Shown here: positions 24,117 through 32,102 of the stretch, piece by piece
Position numbering within the stretch: the stretch's first letter is position 1
Layout of the letters: the number at the start of each line of letters is the position of its first letter
IMG/VR virus record: IMGVR_UViG_3300037264_002228
Location: 1 to 64,000 of that record
Direction: 5' to 3' (one strand)
DNA length: 64,000 nucleotides
Origin: a virus
The notes under the pieces: model-generated
Told to the model about the DNA's origin: nothing
What the model saw: only the letters and a program-made list of their open reading frames with translations
Databases searched by the model: none
Position numbers and translations under genes: made by a program

Positions 24117-25394
24117 ATGGATACAATGAAATTTCGTCTCAAGTTGCGTCAATATCTAATGGAAGAAGTGCAGCCACAAGAAGTTATTATGATGGCTGGT
24201 TTCCCAGATCAAGGTGATAAAGCTGAATGGGGATCATTTTTAAAAATTGTCGGATTTGACCGTGCCATGAGTTCTGGTGTTACTGGATTCGGTAAAGAAG
24301 GTGATGAGGATGCTGGTGCGTGGAAAGTATCAGGATTACCAGAGGTAAGTGAACTAGGAAAACAAAATCCATCACCATGGTCATTGTTCATGGATTGGAT
24401 GTGGAAATATTTAAAGGACAAGGGTTTTAGTCCAGCACCAGCTTCCGGGTTTGGTGATGTAAAAACACCGTATGGCAAATTAAAACCATATCAAAAACGT
24501 CAGCGTAAATATGGAGTTCCAGCCGAAATTCCGCCAGAGACGGACCCAGCGACGATTCAGAAATTTGCACATGGTTGGCCGTCTAAACAATATGCTGGTA
24601 GTGGCACTATTCCAGGCGGAGGATACGACGTAAAACGCGATGTAACAATTGCCATTAGCCCAATGGGCAATGATATGGATCAAGTTTTTAAAAATTTAGA
24701 CAAAATATTTAAGTCAGCACCAATTCCATCATGGTTTAAGATTAGATCAGATGAAGATAACTACCGTTGGGCCGTATCTGTAGATATTGATGCGGATGAT
24801 GTTCCAGAAGGATGGAAAGAACGAAAATCATCAATTGATGCGTTCAGGCTTGAAAATCGTGAGCGTTGGAATGATGCAATTACAACCTTATCTGGTGGAA
24901 GAACAAACCCATTACAGCTTGCGCCGTTAGTTAGGGCGTTTTTGGTTGTGAAACATGGTTTTCAGCCACCATTGAGCGTTGATGTTTTAAATAAAGAAGA
25001 TTTTGATAAGGCTGTTGGTATAATTAAAAACACTTCTTTAGAAGATATTGTACAATTTGCTAAGGAAACAAATAGACCAATGCCAATAGTTTCACAAGCA
25101 TCTGCTGCAAGAGAATCTATAAAATCTAAATTGACAACTCGTTGGAATCAAATCGTGCAACACTTAGCTGACCAAGGAGCTACTGAATCATATGTAGTAC
25201 AAGTGGCGTTAGCTGATTATATGGCTAAAAAGGGTGGTTTTTCAGAACCATTTGATGCAGATGATCTAACACCACAGCAATTATCCAAAGCAATCACTAT
25301 TGCTGGCCGATTGATGTATAGCGATTTAGATGTGTCATCTGTTGAAGACGATATTGAACGCCTTAAAGAGACAGACCCTACCAAAGGGTTATAA
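24117..25394 (+). CDS. Hypothetical protein, 425 aa
   Basis: Large soluble protein of unknown family. It begins with a short helix (KFRLKLRQYLMEEV), then Gly/Trp-rich segments (ALFMDWMWKYLKDKGF style), a Pro/Lys-rich stretch (PYGKLKPYQKRQRKYGVP), a mid-section with the acidic DIDADDVPEGWKERK and two helical repeats near the end, each with a QxxKAxxI pattern (DFDKAVGIIKNTS; QLSKAITIAGRLM). The repeats suggest duplicated domains. Location between neck genes indicates a head-tail joining or whisker-like component, but there is no direct evidence. Confidence 0.55.
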   Translation: MDTMKFRLKLRQYLMEEVQPQEVIMMAGFPDQGDKAEWGSFLKIVGFDRAMSSGVTGFGKEGDEDAGAWKVSGLPEVSELGKQNPSPWSLFMDWMWKYLKDKGFSPAPASGFGDVKTPYGKLKPYQKRQRKYGVPAEIPPETDPATIQKFAHGWPSKQYAGSGTIPGGGYDVKRDVTIAISPMGNDMDQVFKNLDKIFKSAPIPSWFKIRSDEDNYRWAVSVDIDADDVPEGWKERKSSIDAFRLENRERWNDAITTLSGGRTNPLQLAPLVRAFLVVKHGFQPPLSVDVLNKEDFDKAVGIIKNTSLEDIVQFAKETNRPMPIVSQASAARESIKSKLTTRWNQIVQHLADQGATESYVVQVALADYMAKKGGFSEPFDADDLTPQQLSKAITIAGRLMYSDLDVSSVEDDIERLKETDPTKGL

Positions 25395-25413
25395 TTTTTA
25401 ATCTGCCATAATA

Positions 25414-25421
25414 CAAATATA
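25414..25421 (+). promoter_or_regulatory. Candidate late promoter CAAATATA fused to start codon
   Basis: AAATA begins at 25415, 11 nt before ATG 25426 of a 40-residue gene. It lies in the 31-nt gap after gene 24117. Confidence 0.5.
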
Positions 25422-25425
25422 AATT

Positions 25426-25548
25426 ATGGCCGATAGAAAGCTACAAAAACATTTATGGTATGTGTCTAATGATTATCAACTCATGTGTATGAATTGCAAT
25501 AAAGCTAAAGGATCTTATGGCGAATGCCCACATGAGGTGAATAAATGA
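25426..25548 (+). CDS. Small Cys-motif protein, 40 aa
   Basis: An open frame of 41 codons with the sequence start MADRKLQKHLWYVSND and a CMNCNKAKGSYGECPH element: three Cys and one His spaced as in a short zinc knuckle. It shares ATGA with the next start and has a promoter box at the fixed distance, both of which argue that it is a real gene despite its size. The function is unknown; a small nucleic-acid-binding or assembly protein is possible. Confidence 0.6.
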   Translation: MADRKLQKHLWYVSNDYQLMCMNCNKAKGSYGECPHEVNK

Positions 25549-26156
25549 TTCATAATTTCGGTCAACAGCGTGAACAGTATATTACTATAGATAGTGTTCC
25601 CGATTTCAGGACCGAAGTAGAAAAACAATTAACTCCGTTATCGATCTATAATCACGATAAGCCAGATATTGCATATGCCGAACGGATGGCCGAAGAAGTT
25701 ATTAATGTATCTGGTGCATGGATAACATTATTTCTTAAACAACCAAAGGGAGATTCAGCTGAAATTGAAGTATGGGACGAGGATGCTGATCCATTATATT
25801 CAGCTGGTAAGAAAATAAAAGCATATTTTAAGCCTGAACCTGTTTTAGCTGAATTAACTCGTTGGGGCGTAGATGTTCCTATTAGAATTACTGTTGTGTT
25901 TTCTCGCGCATCTTTAATGAACGATGTAAGTATTGGTCCTAGGCTGTTGTTACCTGGAGATGTAATTGAAGCACCATACAATTTGCCGTCTGTTTTAAAT
26001 ATGGGACCACTGAGGTTTAGGGTTCTCAATTCTTCACAAGACGGATTCTTTCATTATCGTTGGCTATATTTAAAGGCCACGTGTGAACTATTGGTTGGCG
26101 ATTTAGCAAACCAAGTAAGAACAAATAATGTTAAGAACCCAGAGGGCCGTAAATGA
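25545..26156 (+). CDS. Probable connector/neck-region protein, 203 aa
   Basis: I see no clear T4 match. The protein has a helical N-terminus (AYAERMAEEVINVSGAWITLFLKQPKGD) and a beta-rich C-terminal half (DVPIRITVVFSRASLMND; GPRLLLPGDVIEAPYNLPSVLNMGPLRFRVLN). The last phrase, with a release-type LPGDVIE and RFRV strands, looks like a small barrel of a connector or completion protein. Between gp13-like and gp15-like genes T4 has gp14, so a gp14 role is conceivable by position only. Shares 4 nt with both neighbours. Confidence 0.5.
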   Translation: MIHNFGQQREQYITIDSVPDFRTEVEKQLTPLSIYNHDKPDIAYAERMAEEVINVSGAWITLFLKQPKGDSAEIEVWDEDADPLYSAGKKIKAYFKPEPVLAELTRWGVDVPIRITVVFSRASLMNDVSIGPRLLLPGDVIEAPYNLPSVLNMGPLRFRVLNSSQDGFFHYRWLYLKATCELLVGDLANQVRTNNVKNPEGRK

Positions 26157-26566
26157 TAAAATTGAATAACATAAAAGAATTAAAAGAAGAATTAACGCGT
26201 GGTATTAATAGAGCCGCTAAAGCTTCAATAGAAGCTCTAACGGAGCATGCTAGGTCTTCTGTTGTTGAAGATTACACGAAACGCGTACAGCAATTATTTT
26301 ATCCACTTCGCAATCCAACAACGCGAGCTGTATTGGATAGTATGGCACCAAAAGATATTGCCCGAAAAATTAATAAAATAATTGCTGAAGATAAAGGCAC
26401 TATTTATATAGAACCTAAAACTGAAGCAGATAGATCTGGTCGTATGCAAGAACTATATGGCGGTAAGCCATGGCAAAAAATTAGAACCGATATGCAAAAT
26501 TTGGACTACGTTAATAAAGTGTTAAATCTTATGGGCATAAAGGGAATAAAGGCAATGTCGAGGTAA
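26153..26566 (+). CDS. Hypothetical protein, 137 aa
   Basis: Basic, mostly helical protein (ELKEELTRGINRAAKASIEALTEHARSSVVEDYTKR; APKDIARKINKIIAED), with a short beta segment TIYIEPKTE in the middle and a basic end. It resembles the style of small tail-completion (HK97 gp10/minor tail) proteins, which often begin with a long helix, but I cannot establish the family. It lies directly before the gp15-like gene, which starts 3 nt after its stop. Confidence 0.5.
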   Translation: MIKLNNIKELKEELTRGINRAAKASIEALTEHARSSVVEDYTKRVQQLFYPLRNPTTRAVLDSMAPKDIARKINKIIAEDKGTIYIEPKTEADRSGRMQELYGGKPWQKIRTDMQNLDYVNKVLNLMGIKGIKAMSR

Positions 26567-26569
26567 TTT

Positions 26570-27412
26570 GTGGCAGTCTACGACTTTACGTTTAATCAGC
26601 AACAAAACCGGAATCTAGGTCCGGAACGAGACCCCCTAATTACAGTTGCATTACCACAACAACCAGAATTAGAAGAACAAGATTCATTAACAAATAATGA
26701 TGTCAACCTTAATCAACCAGAAGATGTAAAATCTGTATTGGTCAGAGGTTTCTATGCTATGGATGCTGGCATTAAGAAATATTTTGAAGACATTCAGGTA
26801 CCAACCAAAGACGATACACGCAAAATAACAGTTAGAATTGCTGGTGGAGATAAAACATTTTTACAATGGTCACAAGATTTAAGATCTGGGCGTATAGGTC
26901 TCCCAGTAATGTCAATAAATCGAACTGGTTGGAGATTTAATCCAGAGAAGTTTAGTCCTCCATATATTAATATGTCTCGTAGGTTTGTTAATAATGAAGG
27001 ATCTAGAATGGCTTTGACATATAGGCCATGGCCAGCATTAATAGATTATTCATTATCTGTATGGACTGAACGTAAAAGAGATATGGAAAATATAGCATAT
27101 CAAATTCAAACTAGGTTTAACCCATTAGCCGAGTTTAGGATTGAGGACGAATCTGGATTACGTGGGTATGTGCAATTACGTTTTGGTGATGTAACGGATA
27201 ATTCTGATATTGATTTGGGAGCAGAGGAGCAGCCAAAAGTACGGTATGATTTTAGCGTGACTATGGAAGGATGGTTACCATTGCCGGAAAAAATACTTCC
27301 GACGACTCTTGGCAAGGTAATGTCCTTGCATGAGATTAATGGTAAATTTTTGGAGTCAGCTAATTCAAACGGAGCTATTATACAGGACTTTTTTAAAAGC
27401 CCGCTAGGATGA
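26570..27412 (+). CDS. 15: Tail sheath stabiliser / completion protein, T4 gp15-like, 280 aa
   Basis: Ends the tail at its top, joining tube and sheath to the neck. Start is GTG. The family signature is the stretch YRPWPALIDYSLSVWTERKRDMENIAYQIQTRFNP (about 147-181), which parallels YNPSPIKMIYELSIFTRYEDDMFQIVEQILPYF of T4 gp15 as I remember it, and RYDFSVTMEGWLPLP (about 223-237), which parallels IEWSLTFEVNGWMYPP. FYAMDAGIKKYFEDIQVPTKD gives the N-terminal domain. The extra N-terminal 50 residues are acidic and Gln/Asn-rich. Position before sheath and tube is right. Confidence 0.75.
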   Translation: MAVYDFTFNQQQNRNLGPERDPLITVALPQQPELEEQDSLTNNDVNLNQPEDVKSVLVRGFYAMDAGIKKYFEDIQVPTKDDTRKITVRIAGGDKTFLQWSQDLRSGRIGLPVMSINRTGWRFNPEKFSPPYINMSRRFVNNEGSRMALTYRPWPALIDYSLSVWTERKRDMENIAYQIQTRFNPLAEFRIEDESGLRGYVQLRFGDVTDNSDIDLGAEEQPKVRYDFSVTMEGWLPLPEKILPTTLGKVMSLHEINGKFLESANSNGAIIQDFFKSPLG

Positions 27413-27416
27413 CAAT

Positions 27417-27689
27417 ATGGAAAATGATTTCAACAACTCGACCGAAGACATCAAGAAAATTGCTAAGATGCTTGATGAAGACGTTGCTGGTCCATCGGCT
27501 GGTAATAAGGAACTAGCACAATCTATCCTAGATGCAATAGAAGGCAAACGTTCCATTGATCTTCCTGGATTATATGATGAATTGGTATCAATGGGACCAA
27601 ATTATAATGATTTGGCGCAAAGTGTTCTAGACGCAATGCAAGGCAGACGCTCTATTGATCTTCCAGGGTTATATAATGCATTAATATAG
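27417..27689 (+). CDS. Small protein with a duplicated LAQSxLDA...RSIDLPGLY unit, 90 aa
   Basis: An acidic N-terminal helix is followed by two copies of a unit, residues about 33-56 and 66-89, matching LAQSxLDAxxGxRSIDLPGLYxxL with a 33-residue period. The two copies differ at conservative positions. DNA copies also differ, so the duplication is not recent. The unit looks like a short helix plus loop that might bind a partner twice. Nothing else is recognisable. It lies between the tail completion protein and the sheath. Confidence 0.6.
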   Translation: MENDFNNSTEDIKKIAKMLDEDVAGPSAGNKELAQSILDAIEGKRSIDLPGLYDELVSMGPNYNDLAQSVLDAMQGRRSIDLPGLYNALI

Positions 27690-27733
27690 GCTATGCACTT
27701 GAACTTGTAATATGAATAATAAGGAGATCTAAG

Positions 27734-28009
27734 ATGGTTAAGAGACATTTGTCGCAAAGGGAATTGGCGCAAGCCAAGAGCGCACAGGAATCTGCATTTA
27801 TTACTTTGTATAATCGTACAAAGAGTCAAGCAGTGTCGATTCAATTGCGTGCTCCTAAAGGTGTAGATTTCTACATTGGTGAGCAGACAATAATTTTACA
27901 TTGTGGTAAGACTGCTAAATTCCCTATTTCAAGACTTTACAAAGAGCAGATTGTTAATCACACTAAAGCTGGACGTATTTCGATTTTATCTGGTAGTCTT
28001 GATCTATAA
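27734..28009 (+). CDS. Hypothetical protein, 91 aa
   Basis: Preceded by AAGGAGATC, a strong Shine-Dalgarno. It begins with a basic helix (HLSQRELAQAKSAQES) and continues in short strands (VSIQLRAPKGVDFYIGEQTIILHCGKTAKFPI) typical of a small beta-barrel. One Cys. Codon use is less AT-rich, as in the sheath, so it is likely well expressed. It may be a small structural or chaperone protein of the tail. The family is unknown. Confidence 0.6.
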   Translation: MVKRHLSQRELAQAKSAQESAFITLYNRTKSQAVSIQLRAPKGVDFYIGEQTIILHCGKTAKFPISRLYKEQIVNHTKAGRISILSGSLDL

Positions 28010-28019
28010 TTCGACGTCA

Positions 28020-28027
28020 AAAATATT
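28020..28027 (+). promoter_or_regulatory. Candidate promoter AAAATATT in the sheath leader
   Basis: CAAAAATATTCTG lies about 50 nt before the sheath ATG; a leader with a GGCGC repeat (28034 and 28048) and Shine-Dalgarno GGAGGAT follows. Distance and leader differ from the fused type. Confidence 0.35.
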
Positions 28028-28074
28028 CTGAATTGGACGAGGCGCATAAAATTTAAGGCGCTGGAGGATTAAAA

Positions 28075-30906
28075 ATGGCCGTTTTTCTGTCGCCAGGGGT
28101 TTATCCCCGCGAAATAGACCTTAGTGCAATACCAACTAACGTTGGGCCACTAAGACCAGTATTCATAGGCACAGCCAAGAAGGGTCCGGTAAATGTACCA
28201 ACCTTTGTGTCTAACTCTCAACAGTTTATTGACACATTCGGTGAGCCTATTACCGAGTCTCCGCTAGGCTTCGCAGTCCTGAATTACATGGAACAAGGTA
28301 ATCAGGCTTATATACTGCGTGTAGGTGTTGAATGTGAAGAAGGTCAGGTCGATGATTTAGCAGATGTGTGCATTGATACAAGCGGTTTAAAGATAGGCGG
28401 CTGGGGCCGCATTCCATTATTCGCTGGTATCGATTATGGACGCATCTCTCTCCGTGCGCCGAGCGTCGAAGCTCCGTACGAGTTCCATGATGACTCTGTT
28501 TTTAATTTGGATTATAATGACATCGATGTGAGTTCTACTGCAGGCCCAACGACTGCCGCACTAGTATTTACTGTTAGCACATACTTAGATGCTATCGATG
28601 ACCATTTTACTGTTTTAATCACACAAAGCCCAGATCCAATGACTGGATCTACTATTGATGGAGCGAAATTCCAAGTCATCAGAAATAGTGATGGCAAGGT
28701 AACGAATTCTGGTGTAGTAACCGAATTCACTCCAGGAGTTTCTGACCCAATTCAGGTTGGTACTGGCGACGACGATAACGGATTAATTTTCACAATCGTT
28801 GTGACTGGAACTAGCCCAATTGAAGAGAATGACACATTTACATTCCAAGTGGCCCCAGATAATCGCAGTTTTGCATTCTCTGTAGAAGGCGCTGTGGCTA
28901 CTACATTCTCTTTCGGCACTGTGGCGTTTACAGATACTGACACATTTGTCGATGCATTCAACACACTAGTTGGTGCAGGTGAAGATTATGCTGCGCAGAA
29001 TGTAGGTGGAGCACCTCAAATCGTAACTGATACAGCTGGAGACAGACTTCAGTTAACGTTTGGTGAAGCATGGGCACTAGAAGTAGGCTCAGCGCTCTAT
29101 ACATATGATATTCCAAGGAGCTTCTTGATCGGTAATGATACTGGTCCTTTCAATATTACTAGTTCTAACAACCGTGTTAAGATTACTAGTATTGAATCAG
29201 ATTTAACAACAGATTTAGAAATATCTATCCCAAGTGGATTAGGTCAGGATTCTGCAGATATCGCTGCAGCATTGCATCTTGGTGGTATAAAGTTAGGTAG
29301 ACGTTATTTCAACAGCTTCGCATTACAGATTTCTGATACTGATTACATTGTAACAATAGTAGCATCTGATGACGCTATGTTGTCTACACTAAAGATGCAG
29401 GCTAACTATTCTAACTTAAAGACATTGAGATTCTCTGAAGAGTTAGATATTCCATTCCCTTACACAAGGAATTTCAGAGGCTTCTCTGACCCAAGGGTTT
29501 CTCTACCAGCCGGTGGCGAAATTACACCATCTGTTCCTCTCAGTTGTGAAGACGCTCCTGCAAGCGACGAATGTGCCGCAGACAGCGCTTACTATGAGAA
29601 TGTAGTTGGATTCTTGGTCGCCAAGAGCCCTGGAACATGGGTTGACGAACTTCGTGTAAATCTAGAAATCTATAACGAAGTTGGAAACAGGTATTCTATC
29701 AGAATTTACCAAAATGGACTAGAAGTTAGTCGTATCGATGACGTAAGTTTCGATCCGCGTGAGTCAAGATATGCTTCTAATGTTTTGAATTCTGGTAGTA
29801 CTCTTGGTGGTATTAATGGAAACGAATTCGTTGAATTCGAGCCACGTCCAGCATTCTTAAACAACGATCCACTAGATACTATTTCATTTGAGGTTCGTAA
29901 TCCTACGGCATTTAGCAATAGAGATTTCGATGGTCAAGCTAACGGCATTCCAACAGATGCAGTATATAGCTCAGAGCTAGATAGGGCAATCATTGGAAAT
30001 CCTGCAGCATCGACTGGCTTATTTGCTTTCCAGAACCCAGAAGTGTTTGACATTAATCTGTTATGCATTCCTGGAGCGAGCTCTGGTGCCGTAATTGGTC
30101 AAGCCTTACAGCTATGTGAAGGTCGCGGTGACGTATTGTTCATTGTTGATCCTCCATTCGGTTTGAGACCACAGCAAGTTGTTGATTGGCATAACGGCAT
30201 GTTGCTAAGCGACCTGTCGGCAGCCATCAATTCTAGCTATGGTGCTCTATACTGGCCATGGCTGAAGATCTTTAACCAGTTCTCTGGTGAAGAATTGTTC
30301 GTTCCACCAAGCGGATTCGTTTCAGGTGTATTCTCTAAGACCGCACGTGAACGTGAACAATGGTTTGCCCCAGCCGGTCTACAACGTGGTCATTTGCTAA
30401 CGGCTCTTGATGTTGAATTCAATGCAACACAGGGCGAGCGTGACCTACTTTATGGTTCCGGTAATGCAGTTAACCCAATCGTCAAATTCCCACAGGATGG
30501 TATTACGGTCTTCGGTCAGCGTACATTGCAACGTCGTTCAACAGCGCTTGATCGCGTAAACGTAAGAATGTTGTTGATCTTCTTGAAGAAGAATCTAGTC
30601 AGGCTATTGAGATTCTTCCTCTTCGAACCAATAGATCGTCTATTGTATGCCGAAGTGAGATCTGCAATTACGCCATTCCTTGAAGATGTTATGGCACGTA
30701 GAGGCCTACAAGCCTTCAAAGTAATATGCGACGAGTCGAACAATACACCTGAACGTATTGATCGTAACGAATTGCATGTGGCAGTATTGCTGAAGCCTAC
30801 TAGAGCGGCAGAGTTTATCGTTTTGAATCTTGTGATCCTGCGTACGGATCAGAGCTTTGCAGCCGAAGAGGTTCTGGCAGCAGCTGGAGTCGTAACAGGG
30901 GTCTAA
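28075..30906 (+). CDS. 18: Tail sheath protein, T4 gp18-like, 943 aa
   Basis: Forms the contractile sheath. The N-terminus LSPGVYPREIDLSAIPTN is the standard phage sheath opening, followed by RPVFIGTAKKGPVNVPTFV and FIDTFGEP. The C-terminal part has the conserved sheath domain VNVRMLLIFLKKNLVRLLRFFLFEPIDRLLYAEVR and FKVICDESNNTPERIDRNELHVAVLLKPTRAAEFI. T4 gp18 has 659 residues; the excess of about 280 lies mainly between about 140 and 480, made of beta-rich Thr/Asp segments like surface domains. Codons are less AT-rich than average, and GGAGG precedes the start, as expected for an abundant protein. Confidence 0.92.
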   Translation: MAVFLSPGVYPREIDLSAIPTNVGPLRPVFIGTAKKGPVNVPTFVSNSQQFIDTFGEPITESPLGFAVLNYMEQGNQAYILRVGVECEEGQVDDLADVCIDTSGLKIGGWGRIPLFAGIDYGRISLRAPSVEAPYEFHDDSVFNLDYNDIDVSSTAGPTTAALVFTVSTYLDAIDDHFTVLITQSPDPMTGSTIDGAKFQVIRNSDGKVTNSGVVTEFTPGVSDPIQVGTGDDDNGLIFTIVVTGTSPIEENDTFTFQVAPDNRSFAFSVEGAVATTFSFGTVAFTDTDTFVDAFNTLVGAGEDYAAQNVGGAPQIVTDTAGDRLQLTFGEAWALEVGSALYTYDIPRSFLIGNDTGPFNITSSNNRVKITSIESDLTTDLEISIPSGLGQDSADIAAALHLGGIKLGRRYFNSFALQISDTDYIVTIVASDDAMLSTLKMQANYSNLKTLRFSEELDIPFPYTRNFRGFSDPRVSLPAGGEITPSVPLSCEDAPASDECAADSAYYENVVGFLVAKSPGTWVDELRVNLEIYNEVGNRYSIRIYQNGLEVSRIDDVSFDPRESRYASNVLNSGSTLGGINGNEFVEFEPRPAFLNNDPLDTISFEVRNPTAFSNRDFDGQANGIPTDAVYSSELDRAIIGNPAASTGLFAFQNPEVFDINLLCIPGASSGAVIGQALQLCEGRGDVLFIVDPPFGLRPQQVVDWHNGMLLSDLSAAINSSYGALYWPWLKIFNQFSGEELFVPPSGFVSGVFSKTAREREQWFAPAGLQRGHLLTALDVEFNATQGERDLLYGSGNAVNPIVKFPQDGITVFGQRTLQRRSTALDRVNVRMLLIFLKKNLVRLLRFFLFEPIDRLLYAEVRSAITPFLEDVMARRGLQAFKVICDESNNTPERIDRNELHVAVLLKPTRAAEFIVLNLVILRTDQSFAAEEVLAAAGVVTGV

Positions 30907-30929
30907 TTTTTTAATAGGTAGGAGTCAAA

Positions 30930-31463
30930 ATGCCTGGATTTAACATTGGTGGTGGTGGTGGCGGAAACGAGCCAAGTAACGTCACTGAAACTCGCCGTAA
31001 GCATAGATGGCTCTTCGAAGTTGTAGGTCCTATTCAAAGAGAGGCACTTCTGTTCTTACAGAAAGCCTCCAGACCTAACTTCAAGTATGAAGAAGCTATA
31101 ATGCATCATGACCAAGAACAGGCTTACTTTGCTGGTAAGCAGTCTTGGGAACCAATTACATTAACATGGTATGATGCTGAACAGAGCCCAGACGTGTCAG
31201 AACAAATTCACAATTGGGTATTGACAGTAACGACGAGTGGATTAGGTGCAGGTGGCGGTCCAGTGACTGTTGCAACGCCTCAATCTTACAAGAAGGAAGC
31301 TAAGCTGTCAATGACTGATGGTGCAGGAGCGCCAACTGAAACATGGACACTAAAGGGCGTATGGCCAGCTCAGACAAATTGGGGCGATTTAGATTACACA
31401 AATACTGAAATTCAGTTAGTAGAAGTAACAATGCGATTTGATCGCGCTGTTAAAGACCTATAA
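30930..31463 (+). CDS. 19: Tail tube protein, T4 gp19-like, copy 1, 177 aa
   Basis: Tube subunit. It opens with PGFNIGGGGGG, a pattern also seen at the next gene, then RRKHRWLFEVVGP, KASRPNFKYEEAIMHHDQEQAYFAGKQSWEPITLTWYD and a C-terminus EIQLVEVTMRFDRA, the gp19 strand order. The length is close to T4 gp19 (163 aa). A clear Shine-Dalgarno GTAGGAG. GC-richer codons suggest it is the major tube protein. Follows the sheath directly as 18-19 does in T4. Confidence 0.88.
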   Translation: MPGFNIGGGGGGNEPSNVTETRRKHRWLFEVVGPIQREALLFLQKASRPNFKYEEAIMHHDQEQAYFAGKQSWEPITLTWYDAEQSPDVSEQIHNWVLTVTTSGLGAGGGPVTVATPQSYKKEAKLSMTDGAGAPTETWTLKGVWPAQTNWGDLDYTNTEIQLVEVTMRFDRAVKDL

Positions 31464-31487
31464 ACTTCAATTCTCAAAAAATTATCT

Positions 31488-31507
31488 CAACTGTAAATAT
31501 ACAGTTG
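31488..31507. repeat. Palindrome CAACTGTA-AATA-TACAGTTG between the two tube genes
   Basis: Perfect 8-bp stem with an AATA loop. The centre contains AAATATA (31495-31501), so the same bases could be a promoter -10 box within an operator-like palindrome, or an mRNA hairpin after the first tube gene. There is no T-run. Confidence 0.5.
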
Positions 31508-31517
31508 GGAACTATAT

Positions 31518-32048
31518 ATGCCAGGATTTAATATAGGCGGCCAAGAAGGGCCTAGCAATACTACAGAATTGTATCGTACCTATCGATGGTTTATAGAAAC
31601 AATGATGGTAGATGGGCGATCAATGTTAAATCCATATAAATTGTTGTATGTAAAAAGCATCCAACTACCTGGGTTTAATATCGAAGAAGAAATGATCCAG
31701 GGCTCTGCGATTAAGTACAAATTTGCAAAAACAGTAAATTGGGATGATGTTTTAGTTACATTCTATGATACTGAAGGTATTATGGAAGGTTTAAAGAGTT
31801 GGCAAGATTTGGTTTGGACACCAGAACTGGGTGTCCAACCAGCCAGTAAATATAAAGGTGTAACAACGTTTGTATTAACTAATGGCGAAGGAAGCCCAAC
31901 TGGATTTACATTCATCCTTAGAAATTGCTGGCCAAAAAGCATAAAACATGGGTCATTGTCATATGATAGTAGTGAAATAAAGTTGGTAGAGCTTACTTTG
32001 TCATATGATTGGGCAGAATATGGTACTGCAACTCGAGCCACTCGATAA
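31518..32048 (+). CDS. Tail tube protein paralogue, copy 2, 176 aa
   Basis: The start PGFNIGGQEGPSNTTELYRTYRWFIE and the end EIKLVELTLSYDWAEY correspond to copy 1 (EIQLVEVTMRFDRA), and IQLPGFNIEEEMIQGSAIKYKFAKTVNWDDVLVTFYD aligns with its centre. It is a diverged paralogue, with AT-rich codons and no strong Shine-Dalgarno, so it is probably less abundant. It may form a specialised ring such as the tube tip or initiator, or a heterologous portion of the tube. Its own AAATATA box may drive it. Confidence 0.8.
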   Translation: MPGFNIGGQEGPSNTTELYRTYRWFIETMMVDGRSMLNPYKLLYVKSIQLPGFNIEEEMIQGSAIKYKFAKTVNWDDVLVTFYDTEGIMEGLKSWQDLVWTPELGVQPASKYKGVTTFVLTNGEGSPTGFTFILRNCWPKSIKHGSLSYDSSEIKLVELTLSYDWAEYGTATRATR

Positions 32049-32073
32049 TTATTAGACTTCATATATCTCAATA

Positions 32074-32081
32074 ATAAATAT
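32074..32081 (+). promoter_or_regulatory. Candidate late promoter AATAAATA before the gp26-like gene
   Basis: AATAAATA differs from the T4 late box TATAAATA only at the first two bases. It is followed by a 20-nt leader with AGGAGC and ATG 32103. Confidence 0.45.
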
Positions 32082-32102
32082 TTATGTTAGGAGCTTATTT
32101 AT

